Counted from the stretch's first letter, positions 1 through 8,588 are shown. The stretch is DNA of 64,000 bases from Solirubrobacter soli DSM 22325 (GCF_000423665.1 NZ_AUIK01000016.1:248001-312000), one strand, 5' to 3'. Notes: generated by a model from the letters alone, not told the origin. Numbers and translations are program-made.

Positions 1-3
1 GGC

Positions 4-387
4 TCAAGGCGCTGCACGCCTGATCGGCTCGGCGAGCGCGGCGCGGTCGGGAGCCGGCTCGAAGGGGTCGGCGAAGTACTGCGTCTCGTGGGTCACGCGG
101 CCGTCGGTGAACTCCATGACGCTGACCGAGAAGGTCGGCACGCCGTCGTAGGTGATGACGCACTCGCTCAGCCAGAGGTCGCCGCTGCCGACGATCCGGC
201 GGACGGCGAAATGCCGTTCGGCCGGATGCCCGCCGCGCTGCGCCTGGATCTTCTCGCGACCGCGGAATCGCTCGCCCGACTGCGGGTAGTCGAGGACCGC
301 GTCCGCGGCGTAGATCGCGTGTTCGGCCTCGATGTCTCCGCGCTCGGAGGCGTCCCAATGCGCCTGGATGCGGCTCCGGATGTCCAT
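4..387 (-). CDS. SnoaL-like / NTF2-fold protein
   Basis: A 127-residue soluble protein with the pattern of the SnoaL-like NTF2 fold: an N-terminal helix with WDASERGDIEA, an acidic DAVLDYPQSGERF strand, a central REKI turn and a C-terminal FTDGRVTHETQYF strand. Members are small cone-shaped barrels that act as isomerases, hydrolases or ligand binders, and the fold alone does not give the substrate. It is the last gene of a leftward run; its start lies 10 bases beyond the stop of the HD-kinase gene, so it may be co-transcribed with the RNA-repair pair. Its stop codon lies at the window edge, so the gene is complete. The fold is well supported; the function is unknown. Confidence 0.8.
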   Translation of the reverse strand: MDIRSRIQAHWDASERGDIEAEHAIYAADAVLDYPQSGERFRGREKIQAQRGGHPAERHFAVRRIVGSGDLWLSECVITYDGVPTFSVSVMEFTDGRVTHETQYFADPFEPAPDRAALAEPIRRAAP

Positions 388-397
388 CAGGCGAAAC

Positions 398-1507
398 CTA
401 CCCGCTGAAGACCTCGAGCCGATGACACTCGGTGGCGCTCGGGGCCTCCCAGCGGTCGAGCATCCGGTCGATCGCCGCCCACGGGACGGGGTGGCGGCGG
501 TCGCGGTTGCGGGCGCTGAGGACGTCCGGCGGCGTCTCCACCGCGACGATCGTGACGTGGGCGTTGTAGTCGGTCAGCAGGGAGATGGTCTGGGCGCGGA
601 TCTGGGCGGTGAGGTTGGTCGCGTTCCAGATGAACGGCTCGCCGGCGCGCAGGTGGCCGCGGGCGCGCTCGCGGGCCTCCTGGATGATCTGGCCCTGGGC
701 GACCTTGTCGGAGCGCTTGGCGCCGCGGCGGCGGCGGAGGTCGTCGAGTGAGATCGTCGGGCGGCCGTTGTGGTGGGCCGCGACCCAGTGGTCCTTGCCC
801 GCTCCCGGCAGGCCGGACAGCACGACGACGCGCGAGCGGGTGTCGTCGTGGGCCGCGTAGGCGGGGTCGCGGTCGCGGCGGGTGAAGTAGGTGAACCGCG
901 CGTGGTCGTTCGCGAACGGGTACGCGCGGTCGAGGCAGCCGAGGTCATTGGCCAGCTCGGCGAACAGGTCGACGTTGACGGTCAGCGCGTCGATGTCAGG
1001 CGCGATCCGGCCGAGCGCGTCGGCGCGGGTCAGCAGGTGTTGGCGGCGCGCGCCCGCCTCGAGCGAGATCTCGATCGTGCGGCGGACGGCGTGCTCGGAG
1101 TCGATCAGGTGATACGGCGCCATGTGATGGCGGACCAGCCCGCAGATGCGCTCGCGCGCGAACGGGTGCACGCCCGCCTCCCACAGCACGCGGCGGGCGA
1201 TGATCGCTCCGCGGCGGGCGTGCCCGGGCGCGGTCCAGCGGCCGTTCTCCCAGCGCGTCGTCGCGTGCTTGCCGACGTCGTGCAGGAGTGTCGCCAGCCA
1301 GAGCTCGCTGCGGTCCTCGGGCTCCAGCGCGCGCCATGCCGGCGAGCCGACGAGCTCCTCGGCGACCAGTTGGGTGTGACGCAGGACGTCGCCCTCGCCG
1401 TGGAACTCGGGGTCCTGCGGCGTGTCCGCCAACGCGCGCAGCCAGTCGAGGTCGAACGCGCGCAGATCGAACGCGGCGCCCGGCTCAGGTGCCGGCGGCA
1501 AGGCCAT
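398..1507 (-). CDS. HD-Pnk-type bifunctional RNA end-healing enzyme (HD phosphohydrolase plus polynucleotide kinase)
   Basis: This 369-residue protein has two domains. Residues about 35-200 are an HD metal phosphohydrolase domain: H44, the signature LLHDVGKH with H76-D77, the HH pair at 127-128 and D163. Residues about 225-369 are a P-loop kinase with Walker A GLPGAGKD (232-239), a NATNLT segment and an Arg-rich lid (RNRDRR). This HD-then-kinase order is that of HD-Pnk, characterised in Runella slithyformis, in which the HD domain removes 2',3'-phosphate ends and the kinase phosphorylates 5'-OH ends. Its start overlaps the 3' end of the RNA ligase gene by 23 bases, implying coupled expression. 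The domain assignment is firm. The RNA-repair role is inferred from family and neighbour. Alternatives include a tRNA-editing-like HD/kinase of unknown substrate. Confidence 0.85.
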   Translation of the reverse strand: MALPPAPEPGAAFDLRAFDLDWLRALADTPQDPEFHGEGDVLRHTQLVAEELVGSPAWRALEPEDRSELWLATLLHDVGKHATTRWENGRWTAPGHARRGAIIARRVLWEAGVHPFARERICGLVRHHMAPYHLIDSEHAVRRTIEISLEAGARRQHLLTRADALGRIAPDIDALTVNVDLFAELANDLGCLDRAYPFANDHARFTYFTRRDRDPAYAAHDDTRSRVVVLSGLPGAGKDHWVAAHHNGRPTISLDDLRRRRGAKRSDKVAQGQIIQEARERARGHLRAGEPFIWNATNLTAQIRAQTISLLTDYNAHVTIVAVETPPDVLSARNRDRRHPVPWAAIDRMLDRWEAPSATECHRLEVFSG

Positions 1508-2135
1508 TCGCGCTCACCTCGCCGTGCATCCAATGCCGGTCGGTCTTCACATGGTCCTTGCGCACGAGCTTGCCGACCGCCCGCTGGTGATCGGTGAACG
1601 CGTCCGCCCAGCGGACCACGACGCCTTCGCGCTCCGGCCCGAACGCCGACGCTCCGCCGAGCAAGGCGACCACGCGCGCGTGATCGAACACGCCGCGGTA
1701 CAAGACCGGCACGAGATCGACACCGAGCCGCGAACTCCACGCGACGGTGTCATCCCAGCTCAGGCAGACGTCGTCCTCGGAGTAGACCGCGAACAGCTGG
1801 AAGTAGCTCGGCAGCGCGTCGTAGGCGATCGAGTGACGCCCGAACGTGTTCTCCCCGCAGATCCGCCAGCCGTCCGGCAGCGCGTGCGCGACCCGCCCCG
1901 CCAGCGCCCGCACCCACGTGCGCGTCGGGTGGTAGCCGGAGGAGATCGAACGCGCGTGGCAGTACCCGTCGGCGTAGATCGTCGTGTTCTCGCCGTCGAG
2001 CTTCTCGGTCACCACGACCTCGCGACCCGCGAAGCTCGAGTAGTCGGCGAAGGCGTGATAGCCGTCGGCGCCGCGGTTCGGGCTGTCCGGGAGATGCCAC
2101 GTGCGGGGGTACTTGACGCGCTCGACGGGCCTCAT
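1485..2135 (-). CDS. ATP-dependent RNA ligase family protein
   Basis: A 216-residue minimal nucleotidyltransferase. Motif I is EKLDGEN with the nucleotide-accepting Lys45. A WRICGENTFGRHS segment follows (residues 90-102), then YFQLFAVYSEDD (motif III/IIIa), REGVVVRW (motif IV, 169-176) and GKLVRKDHV (motif V, Lys189 and Lys193). All catalytic motifs of an RNA ligase are present, with no DNA-ligase OB domain. The frame stays open far upstream, but ATG at 2133-2135 is chosen because motif spacing fits and the upstream residues are low-complexity antisense of the LysR gene. The overlapping downstream gene supplies end-healing activities, so the pair should repair broken RNA: heal, then seal. 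A LysR gene diverges only 30 bases away. Whether it is Rnl2-like or another clade cannot be settled by eye. Confidence 0.85.
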   Translation of the reverse strand: MRPVERVKYPRTWHLPDSPNRGADGYHAFADYSSFAGREVVVTEKLDGENTTIYADGYCHARSISSGYHPTRTWVRALAGRVAHALPDGWRICGENTFGRHSIAYDALPSYFQLFAVYSEDDVCLSWDDTVAWSSRLGVDLVPVLYRGVFDHARVVALLGGASAFGPEREGVVVRWADAFTDHQRAVGKLVRKDHVKTDRHWMHGEVSANGLAAGT

Positions 2136-2165
2136 TGACCGCCCGCCATTGTAGGTTCGGGTCCG

Positions 2166-3077
2166 GTGACGGTGGATCTCGACACGCGGCTGTTGCGCGC
2201 GTTCGTCGCGGTCGCGGAGGAGCTGAGCTTCACCCGCGCCGCGGAACGCCTCTTCCTCGCGCAGCAGGCACTCTCGTCGCAGATCCAGCAGTTGGAGGCG
2301 CGGGTCGGGGTGAAGCTGTTCGAGCGCACGACGCGCAGGGTCGAGCTGACCGAGGCGGGGGAGCGGCTGCTGCCGCACGCCCGCGCGGCGCTGGCCGCGC
2401 TCGACGCCGCGACCAAGGAGCTCGACGCGCTCCGCCGCCAGGAGCGTGCGACGTTGCGGGTCGGGATGTCCGGCACGGCGATGGTCCCGCTCGTGGGCGA
2501 GACGATCCGGCGCTTCACCGAGGACCATCCGGAGGTGGTGCTGGCGGTCTCCAACACGGCGCTCAACCAGCCGTCGGCGGGGCTCAAGGAGGGCGCCGCC
2601 GACGTCGCGTTCGTCCGCCCGCCGTTCCTCGACGAGGGCATCTCGATGGTGACCGTGCAGACCGAGCCGCGGTACATCGCCGTGCCCAGCGACCACCCGC
2701 TGGCGGGGCGTGACCACGTGCGCCCGGAGGATGTCGTCAACGAGCCGTGGATCTGGGTCGAGGGCGCCGACCCGCGTGCCCGCGCGTTCTGGTCGCTGGA
2801 GGAGTTCCGCGGCGGCAAGCCGCTGCGCGCCGGGACGCGGATCACGTCGATCGAGGAGGCGTTCGGCGCGGTCGCGGCGGGCGTGGCGATCACGTGCCAG
2901 GGCGAGTCGGCGGTCAAGGCGATCGGCGCCGGCTGGCCGCAGCTGCGCTTCCTCCCGCTCAAGGGCGTCCCGCCGGCCCAGATCGCGATCGCCTGGCGCA
3001 CCTCCGCGGACTCCGAGCTCGTGCAGGCGATGATCCGCACCGCGATCGAGGTCGGGGCTCACAACCGCGAGCCGTGA
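2166..3077 (+). CDS. LysR-family transcriptional regulator
   Basis: A 303-residue LysR-type regulator. Residues 1-62 form the winged helix-turn-helix (RAFVAVAEELSFTRAAERL, then QALSSQIQQLEARVGVKLFE). Residues about 90-295 are the periplasmic-binding-protein-like effector domain (LRVGMSGTAMVPLVGETI, VAFVRPPF). The GTG start at 2166 sits at the expected distance from the HTH; no good Shine-Dalgarno precedes it, so a leaderless transcript is possible. It is divergent from the RNA ligase gene with only 30 bases between starts, so one could regulate the other's promoter, as LysR proteins commonly act on a divergent neighbour. The downstream cupin gene on the same strand, 55 bases away, is the other possible target. 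The ligand is unknown. Confidence 0.9.
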   Translation: MTVDLDTRLLRAFVAVAEELSFTRAAERLFLAQQALSSQIQQLEARVGVKLFERTTRRVELTEAGERLLPHARAALAALDAATKELDALRRQERATLRVGMSGTAMVPLVGETIRRFTEDHPEVVLAVSNTALNQPSAGLKEGAADVAFVRPPFLDEGISMVTVQTEPRYIAVPSDHPLAGRDHVRPEDVVNEPWIWVEGADPRARAFWSLEEFRGGKPLRAGTRITSIEEAFGAVAAGVAITCQGESAVKAIGAGWPQLRFLPLKGVPPAQIAIAWRTSADSELVQAMIRTAIEVGAHNREP

Positions 3078-3132
3078 GCGCGGCGCGAATCGTTGTTTCC
3101 CAACGGCGTGTCACCGCCGCACGATCTGCGGC

Positions 3133-3609
3133 ATGACGACGATCGATCCCTACCTCACCCACCAAGGCGACGCCTGGTGGTACGGCAACAGCCTGTTCGA
3201 GTTCCTGATCCCGAGCGACGCCACCGGCGGCCGGATCGCCGTGTTCCGCTCGACGATGCCCCAGGGCTTCAGCCCGCCGCGCCACATCCACACCCGCGAG
3301 GACGAGGTCTTCCTGATCGAGGACGGCGACGTCACCTTCGACATCGAGGGCCGCCACCTGCTCGCCGGGCCGGGTACCAGCGTCTTCATGCCGCGCGGCG
3401 TGGTGCACACGTTCCGTGTCCAGAGCGAGACCGCGACGATCCTCGGCGTGATGACGCCCGGCGAGTTCGACGGCCTCTTCCGCGACCTCGGCGTCCAGGC
3501 GGAGCGGCGCGAGCTCCCCGAGCCCGGCGTCGTGCCGTTCGACGTCCCGCGCGTGATGGCCGAGCAGCGCCGCCGCGGCACGGAGGTCGTGGGGCCGCCG
3601 ATGGGTTAG
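3133..3609 (+). CDS. Cupin-domain protein
   Basis: A 158-residue single-domain cupin. The first metal-binding motif is visible as PPRHIHTREDEVFLIEDG (two His and Glu) and the second as PGTSVFMPRGVVHTFR. The protein resembles small quercetinase-like cupins, which bind a divalent metal in a beta-barrel, but many such proteins have no known substrate. It follows the LysR gene on the same strand and precedes the HAD phosphatase by 32 bases. Its conserved His and Glu ligands are intact, so it should bind metal. The specific reaction cannot be told from the sequence. Confidence 0.85.
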   Translation: MTTIDPYLTHQGDAWWYGNSLFEFLIPSDATGGRIAVFRSTMPQGFSPPRHIHTREDEVFLIEDGDVTFDIEGRHLLAGPGTSVFMPRGVVHTFRVQSETATILGVMTPGEFDGLFRDLGVQAERRELPEPGVVPFDVPRVMAEQRRRGTEVVGPPMG

Positions 3610-3641
3610 CTTCCATGGGGCCGACCGTCGAGGAGCGAGAA

Positions 3642-4544
3642 ATGACCGCTGCATTGACCAGTTGGAGGGACGGCCCCGCCAAGCGGAGCATCATCGATTT
3701 CGTGACGTCCGCGACACGGGATGGGCCGACGTTCATCCCGGAGGCGGACCGGATCGCCACGTTCGACAACGACGGCACGTTGTGGGTCGAGCAGCCGGCG
3801 CCGCCGCAGCTGGACTTCGTGTTCCGCAAGTGGGCGGCGGAGATCGAGGCCGATCCCTCACTCGCCGCTCAGCAGCCGTACAAGGCGCTGATCGAGAAGG
3901 ACGAGGCGTTCTTCGAGGGGGTCGCGACGCAGGATCCGGACACCGTGGCGACGCTGCTCGAGGGGTTCACCCGCTCGTGGGCCGGTACGACGCCCGACGA
4001 GTTCGACGCGCAGGTGCACGAGTGGGTGAGGACCGTCAAACAGCCCAAGCTCGGCGTCCCCTACGTCGAACTGGTCTACCAGCCGATGCTCGAGCTGTTC
4101 GCGTACCTGCAGGACCACGAGTTCCGGGTGTTCGTGTGCTCCGGCGGAGGCCGCGACTTCATGCGCGCGTTCGCGGAGACGACCTGGGGCATCCGCAAGG
4201 AGAACGTCATCGGCTCCGCCGCCGGTTACACGTACGCCGACGGAAGGATCGTCCGCTCGGACCAGCTGGTGGGCGGCCTGGACCTGGGGCCGGGCAAGCC
4301 CGAGCACATCTTCGCCCAGACCGGCCGGCTGCCCGTGTTCGCCGGTGGCAACGCCGACGTCGACATCGAGATGCTCGCCTGCGCCAAGTTCGCACTGCTC
4401 GTCAACCACGACGACGCGGAGCGCGAGTTCGCCTACACCAAGGCCGCCGAGAAGTCCCTGGCCACGGCCGAGCAGCAGGGCTGGACCGTCGTGAGCATGA
4501 AGAACGACTGGGTCACCGTGTTCGACCACGACGGCGCGGCATGA
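3642..4544 (+). CDS. HAD-superfamily phosphatase (phosphoserine-phosphatase-like)
   Basis: A 300-residue haloacid dehalogenase-fold hydrolase. Motif I is FDNDGTLW with nucleophile Asp42 and acid/base Asp44. Motif II is VCSGGGRDF, with the helical cap between about residues 55 and 150. The C-terminal acidic motif appears as AGGNADVDIEML, a variant of the usual GDxxxD. Two in-frame ATGs exist, at 3615 and 3642. The second is preferred because a GAGGAG Shine-Dalgarno lies about 8 bases before it. Its stop overlaps the start of the 2H phosphoesterase gene (ATGA), so the two are translationally coupled. Family members dephosphorylate small metabolites or nucleic-acid ends; the substrate here is unknown, though the coupled partner hints at phosphorylated RNA or cyclic nucleotides. 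Confidence 0.85.
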   Translation: MTAALTSWRDGPAKRSIIDFVTSATRDGPTFIPEADRIATFDNDGTLWVEQPAPPQLDFVFRKWAAEIEADPSLAAQQPYKALIEKDEAFFEGVATQDPDTVATLLEGFTRSWAGTTPDEFDAQVHEWVRTVKQPKLGVPYVELVYQPMLELFAYLQDHEFRVFVCSGGGRDFMRAFAETTWGIRKENVIGSAAGYTYADGRIVRSDQLVGGLDLGPGKPEHIFAQTGRLPVFAGGNADVDIEMLACAKFALLVNHDDAEREFAYTKAAEKSLATAEQQGWTVVSMKNDWVTVFDHDGAA

Positions 4545-5185
4545 CCGACCTGACCGCCATCGACATCCTCGTCGACCCCGACGACGACACGATCCGGCAC
4601 GCGCGACAGTGGAACGCGCGGATGCGCGAAAGCGTGCCGACCGGGTTCGCGCTCGACGCCACCCACCAGCCGCACATCACGACGCTCCAGCGGTTCGTGC
4701 GCACCGAGGACCTCGACGAGGTCTACACGGTCGTCGAGCAGACGCTGGCCGCGACCGACGTCGCGGCGCTCTCCTACCGGGCCGTCGCGATCGGACACGG
4801 CGACTGGGGCGTGCCCGGCCAGGGACTCGCGGTGATCGTCATCGAGCCCAGCCCGCAGGTGCTCGACCTCCAGGCCGCGCTGCTGGCCGCGGTGGCCCCC
4901 TTCACCGACTCGGGAGGCACCGCCGCGGCGTTCGTGCGCGATCCTGGAGAAGAGATCAGTCAGAGCACGATCGACTGGGTCGACGGGTACGTCCCGAGCC
5001 AGTTCGGTGCGGGCAACTACGTCGCCCACATCACCGTCGGGTTCGCGACCCTCGAGGACCTCGAGCGCATCGAGGCCGAACCGTTCGACGCCTTCCCCGT
5101 CCACCCGGCCGGCCTCGCGATCTACCACCTCGGCAACAGCGGCTCGGCTCGCGGGCAGCTCAAGGAGTGGCCGCTGACCGAGTGA
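4541..5185 (+). CDS. 2H phosphoesterase (2'-5' RNA ligase / cyclic phosphodiesterase superfamily)
   Basis: A 214-residue protein with the two His-x-Thr motifs that define the 2H superfamily: HIT at residues 45-47 (QPHITTLQRF) and HIT at 163-165 (YVAHITVGF). The family includes LigT/ThpR and cyclic phosphodiesterases, which act on 2',3'-cyclic or 2'-5'-linked phosphates of RNA or nucleotides in the cytoplasm. The ATG overlaps the HAD phosphatase stop by the ATGA arrangement. Catalytic residues are intact and length is normal. Together with the RNA ligase and HD-kinase 3 kb upstream this suggests RNA-end chemistry, but that link is inference. A role on a small cyclic nucleotide is equally possible. 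Confidence 0.8.
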   Translation: MTDLTAIDILVDPDDDTIRHARQWNARMRESVPTGFALDATHQPHITTLQRFVRTEDLDEVYTVVEQTLAATDVAALSYRAVAIGHGDWGVPGQGLAVIVIEPSPQVLDLQAALLAAVAPFTDSGGTAAAFVRDPGEEISQSTIDWVDGYVPSQFGAGNYVAHITVGFATLEDLERIEAEPFDAFPVHPAGLAIYHLGNSGSARGQLKEWPLTE

Positions 5186-5203
5186 CGCCCGGGGACGACG
5201 TCG

Positions 5204-5551
5204 TCACGCGGGTGTGCGGGCGTGGCGTCGGCGCATGCGACCGGCCGTGCCCGCGAGGATGCCGAGCGCGAGCAGGCTGCCGCCGATGCCGATCGCCGCC
5301 CAGGCGACGTCGGGCTCGGAGCTCGTTTGCAGTGGCGTGGCGGGCTGTGCCGCCGCGGCGTCGATCGCGTCGGGTGAGCGCAGGTCCTGGTGAGGCTCCG
5401 CGGCGTCGATGGCGTCGGGCGACCGGCGGTCCTGGTGGTGGTGGTGCGACACGGCGGCGGCAGGGGTCTGCTCGATCGGTCGCGCGGAGGCGGCCGGGGC
5501 GGTGAGCGCGGTCGCGACGAGCGCGATGGTGGCGATGCGTGTGACGTTCAT
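5204..5551 (-). CDS. Small exported membrane-anchored protein with RSPDAIDAA repeats
   Basis: A 115-residue protein. Residues 1-23 are a signal peptide ending ASA; a His-rich stretch (SHHHHQ) follows; then the near-identical units QDRRSPDAIDAAE and QDLRSPDAIDAAA occur at about 40-51 and 55-66. A C-terminal transmembrane segment (about 84-103) is followed by a positively charged tail (RMRRRH), giving an outside-facing N-terminal part. The RSPDAxDAA motif recurs in small exported proteins of this actinobacterial lineage as far as I recall, and I know no function for it. The start was taken at the ATG (5549-5551) that opens the signal peptide. It is convergent with the phosphoesterase gene and divergent from the AfsR-type regulator, sharing a 76-base region with the latter. 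Confidence 0.75.
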   Translation of the reverse strand: MNVTRIATIALVATALTAPAASARPIEQTPAAAVSHHHHQDRRSPDAIDAAEPHQDLRSPDAIDAAAAQPATPLQTSSEPDVAWAAIGIGGSLLALGILAGTAGRMRRRHARTPA

Positions 5552-5627
5552 GCGGCCACGATCGAGCGACGCGGCTGCAGCGCGCCTGCAGTTCGGCAGC
5601 AGTCGGGAGTAGGGTCGCACGGGAGCG

Positions 5628-8510
5628 ATGCAGTTCGGGATCCTGGGCCCACTTGAAGTGCGCGCCGACGGCCGTGCGGTGATGCTCGGTGGCGCCAAGC
5701 CGCGCGCGGTGCTGGCGGTGCTCGCGCTGCACGCGAACCAGTCGGTCAGCGCGGAGCGCCTGGCCGTGGCGCTGTGGGGCGAGGACGTGCCCCCGAGCGC
5801 GGTCAAGACCGTTCAGGTCTACGTCGCCCGCCTGCGGAAGGCACTCGGCGACCCGGACCGTCTCGTCACCACGCCCGCGGGCTACTCCCTGCGCGTGGGT
5901 CCCGGTGAGCTGGACGCCGAGCGGTTCGAGCGCCTGCTCGGCGACGGCCGGCGAGCACTCAAGGCGGGACGCGGCGACGACGCGGCCGCGGAGCTTCGCC
6001 AGGCGCTCGACCTGTGGCGGGGTCCGCCGCTGGCGGAGCTCGCCTCGGCGCCGTTCGCGCCGGCCGAGATCACGCGGCTGGAGGAGCAGCACCTCGCCGC
6101 CGTCGAGCTCCGGGTCGACGCCGACCTCGCCGCCGGACGCCACGCGGAGCTGGTCGGCGAGCTCCAACAGCTCACGGCCCGGCAGCCATGGCGCGAGCGC
6201 CTCCACGCGCAGCTGATGCTCGCGCTCTACCGCAGCGGCCGCCAAGCCGACGCGCTGGAGGCCTACCGGCACGCCCGCGAGGTCCTCGTCGAGCAACTCG
6301 GGATCGAGCCAGGAGCTGAGCTCCACGAGCTGCACGAGGCGATCCTCGCGCACGATCCCGCGATCGCCGCGGCCGCCAGGTCGGACGAACGGGGCGACGG
6401 CAGCCTCCCCGCGCCTCCGAATCAGCTGATCGGGCGCCGCCGCGAGCTCGCCGACATCGGCGAGCGGCTGCGGTCGAGCTCTGGGCGGATGCTGACGCTC
6501 ACGGGGCCGGGCGGGGTCGGCAAGACGCGCCTCGCGCTCGAGGCTGCCCGCGCCGTGGCGGCGGACTTCGCCGACGGTGCGCGACTCGTCCAGCTCGCGG
6601 CCGTGTCCGAACCGGAGGCCGTGCCGGCGGCGATCGTCAGAGCGCTGGGCATCGTCGTGCTCGCCGGCGAGTCTCCCGGTCAGGCCGCCGAACGCTTCCT
6701 CGCCGCCAAGCATCTGCTCCTCGTCGCCGACAACTTCGAGCATGTGCTCGCCGCCGCGCCGTGCATCGGCGACCTGCTCGGCGCGTGTCCGTCGCTGACC
6801 GTGCTCGCCACCAGCCGCGAGCCGCTCGCGCTGCAGGCCGAGGAGCGCTACCCCGTCGCGCCGCTCGAGTTGCGGCACGAGGCCGTGGCGCTGTTCGCCG
6901 AGCGCGCGCGAGCGCACGATCCGGAGTTCGCGCTCGGCGACGGAAACGCCGCGCCCGTGGCGGAGATCTGCCGGCGCGTGGACGGACTCCCGCTGGCGAT
7001 CGAGCTGGCGGCCGCCCGCTGCGGGCTGCTGTCGCCGGGCGAGATCGCCGCGCGCCTGGACGCGGCGCTCGGGGCTCCGGGCGCCGCCGCGCGCGACGCG
7101 CCCGCCCGCCACCGGACACTTGGCGCGACGATCGACTGGAGCCACGCGTTGCTGAGCGCCGACGAGCAGCGTTGCTTCGCGCGCTTCGCGGTGTTCGCGG
7201 GCGGCGCGACCGTCGCAGCGGCCGAGACGATCACCGGCGGCGGACTGGACACGCTCGACGGCCTGGTCACCAAGAGCCTCCTCACACGCCGCCGCGACAC
7301 GCCGACTCGCCTGGGGATGCTCGAGACGATCCGCGCCTATGCCGCCGAGCGCTTCGCCTCCGCCGCCGATGTCGACGCCGTCCGCGAGGCCCACTACCGC
7401 TATTGCCTGGGACTCGCCGAGCGCCACGGAACCGATCGCGCGCTTCGCGGGTCCGCCGCCCGCGAGCACGTCGCGACGATGGACGCCGACAACGAGAACC
7501 TCCACGCGGCCCTCGTCTGGGCGGTCGCGAAGCCGAGCGGCGAACCGGCGCTGGCGATGGTGGCGGCGCTCGGCGGTCACTGGATCACGCGCAACCGCTA
7601 CGCCGACGTGGTCAACTGGGCTGACCAGGCCCTCGACCTACCGGCCGCCGATCCGGCACTGACCGCCCGCGTCCTGCGCACGAAGGGCCGCTGTCTCTGG
7701 ATGGTGGGTCGCATGGCCGAGCAACCCGCGACCCTCGCCGCGGCGGAGGCCGCCGCGCGACTGGCCGGCGATCCGGTACTCCTCTCGCAGGTCCTCCAGA
7801 GCCGCGTCCATCACGAGACGGACTCCTCGCGACCGGAGATCGCGAACGCCTTCGCCGACGAGGCACTCAGCTGGGCCCGCTTGGCCGGCGACGACTGGGA
7901 GCTGGCCGAGGCGTCCCGGGCAAAGGCGATCGCCTCGCCCGACGTGGCCGAGTTGCGCCGGCGCGTCGACGCGGCCGCCGCGCTCCTCACCGCTGTCGGC
8001 AACGTCCAGGAGCTCGCGGGCCTGTTCAGCGGCGCTTCGTACTCCGCGCTCTGCCTCGGCAGCGACCGTGACGCGGCCGAGTACGCCGCGCGGGCGATCT
8101 CGACCGAGCGGGCGCTGGACGATCCATACGGACACATGATCGACTGCGGCAACCTCGGACTCGCGGCGCTGCTGACCGGCGAACCCGACACCGCTTCGCG
8201 CGCCTTTCGCGAGGAACTCGCCCTCTGCCGCGAGATGGTGATCCGTCCCGTGGTGTTCGAGGGCCTCCGCGGCCTGGCCGCCGTCGCCGTCGTCCACGGC
8301 GACGACGCGCGCGCCGCGACACTCGTCGGCGCCGCCGACGTCCATCGCTACGCCTGGCCCGAGGACCCGATCGAGGCCAGGCTCGACCGCGCGTTCTTCG
8401 ACGGCGCCCGCACCCGCTGTGGAGCCGACGCCTGGAACGCCGCCACGCACCAGGGCGGCACGCTGAGCTTCGAGGACGCGATCGCCTACGCCCTCGGAGA
8501 GGTGCCCTGA
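5628..8510 (+). CDS. AfsR/SARP-family regulator (BTAD plus NB-ARC-like ATPase plus TPR)
   Basis: A 960-residue signal-transduction regulator. Residues 1-95 form an OmpR-type winged HTH (MQFGILGPLEV start, VYVARLRKAL recognition helix). About 97-245 is the bacterial transcriptional activation domain (BTAD). About 265-560 is an AAA/NB-ARC-like ATPase with Walker A GPGGVGKT near residue 292, LLVADNFEHV as Walker B and the ATSREPL sensor. The C-terminal 400 residues are TPR-like. AfsR relatives switch on secondary metabolism or differentiation in response to ATP and ligand state. A TPR protein gene follows 78 bases downstream. The upstream gap carries two CTGCAG hexamers but no clear promoter. 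No biosynthetic cluster adjoins it, so the target is unknown. Confidence 0.9.
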   Translation: MQFGILGPLEVRADGRAVMLGGAKPRAVLAVLALHANQSVSAERLAVALWGEDVPPSAVKTVQVYVARLRKALGDPDRLVTTPAGYSLRVGPGELDAERFERLLGDGRRALKAGRGDDAAAELRQALDLWRGPPLAELASAPFAPAEITRLEEQHLAAVELRVDADLAAGRHAELVGELQQLTARQPWRERLHAQLMLALYRSGRQADALEAYRHAREVLVEQLGIEPGAELHELHEAILAHDPAIAAAARSDERGDGSLPAPPNQLIGRRRELADIGERLRSSSGRMLTLTGPGGVGKTRLALEAARAVAADFADGARLVQLAAVSEPEAVPAAIVRALGIVVLAGESPGQAAERFLAAKHLLLVADNFEHVLAAAPCIGDLLGACPSLTVLATSREPLALQAEERYPVAPLELRHEAVALFAERARAHDPEFALGDGNAAPVAEICRRVDGLPLAIELAAARCGLLSPGEIAARLDAALGAPGAAARDAPARHRTLGATIDWSHALLSADEQRCFARFAVFAGGATVAAAETITGGGLDTLDGLVTKSLLTRRRDTPTRLGMLETIRAYAAERFASAADVDAVREAHYRYCLGLAERHGTDRALRGSAAREHVATMDADNENLHAALVWAVAKPSGEPALAMVAALGGHWITRNRYADVVNWADQALDLPAADPALTARVLRTKGRCLWMVGRMAEQPATLAAAEAAARLAGDPVLLSQVLQSRVHHETDSSRPEIANAFADEALSWARLAGDDWELAEASRAKAIASPDVAELRRRVDAAAALLTAVGNVQELAGLFSGASYSALCLGSDRDAAEYAARAISTERALDDPYGHMIDCGNLGLAALLTGEPDTASRAFREELALCREMVIRPVVFEGLRGLAAVAVVHGDDARAATLVGAADVHRYAWPEDPIEARLDRAFFDGARTRCGADAWNAATHQGGTLSFEDAIAYALGEVP

Positions 8511-8588
8511 CGGTTCCGGGGCGGTGACGGGTAATTCCAGGGTCGGTTCCCGATTGCGCGGCGTCGCGGCGACCGGCGAAGGTGCCGC

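Noticed and set aside
5160-7580. Long open frame opposite the AfsR-type gene (over 800 codons)
   Set aside because: It is Arg/Gly/Ala-rich low-complexity antisense; the plus strand shows clear BTAD and NB-ARC motifs. High GC makes such shadows common here.
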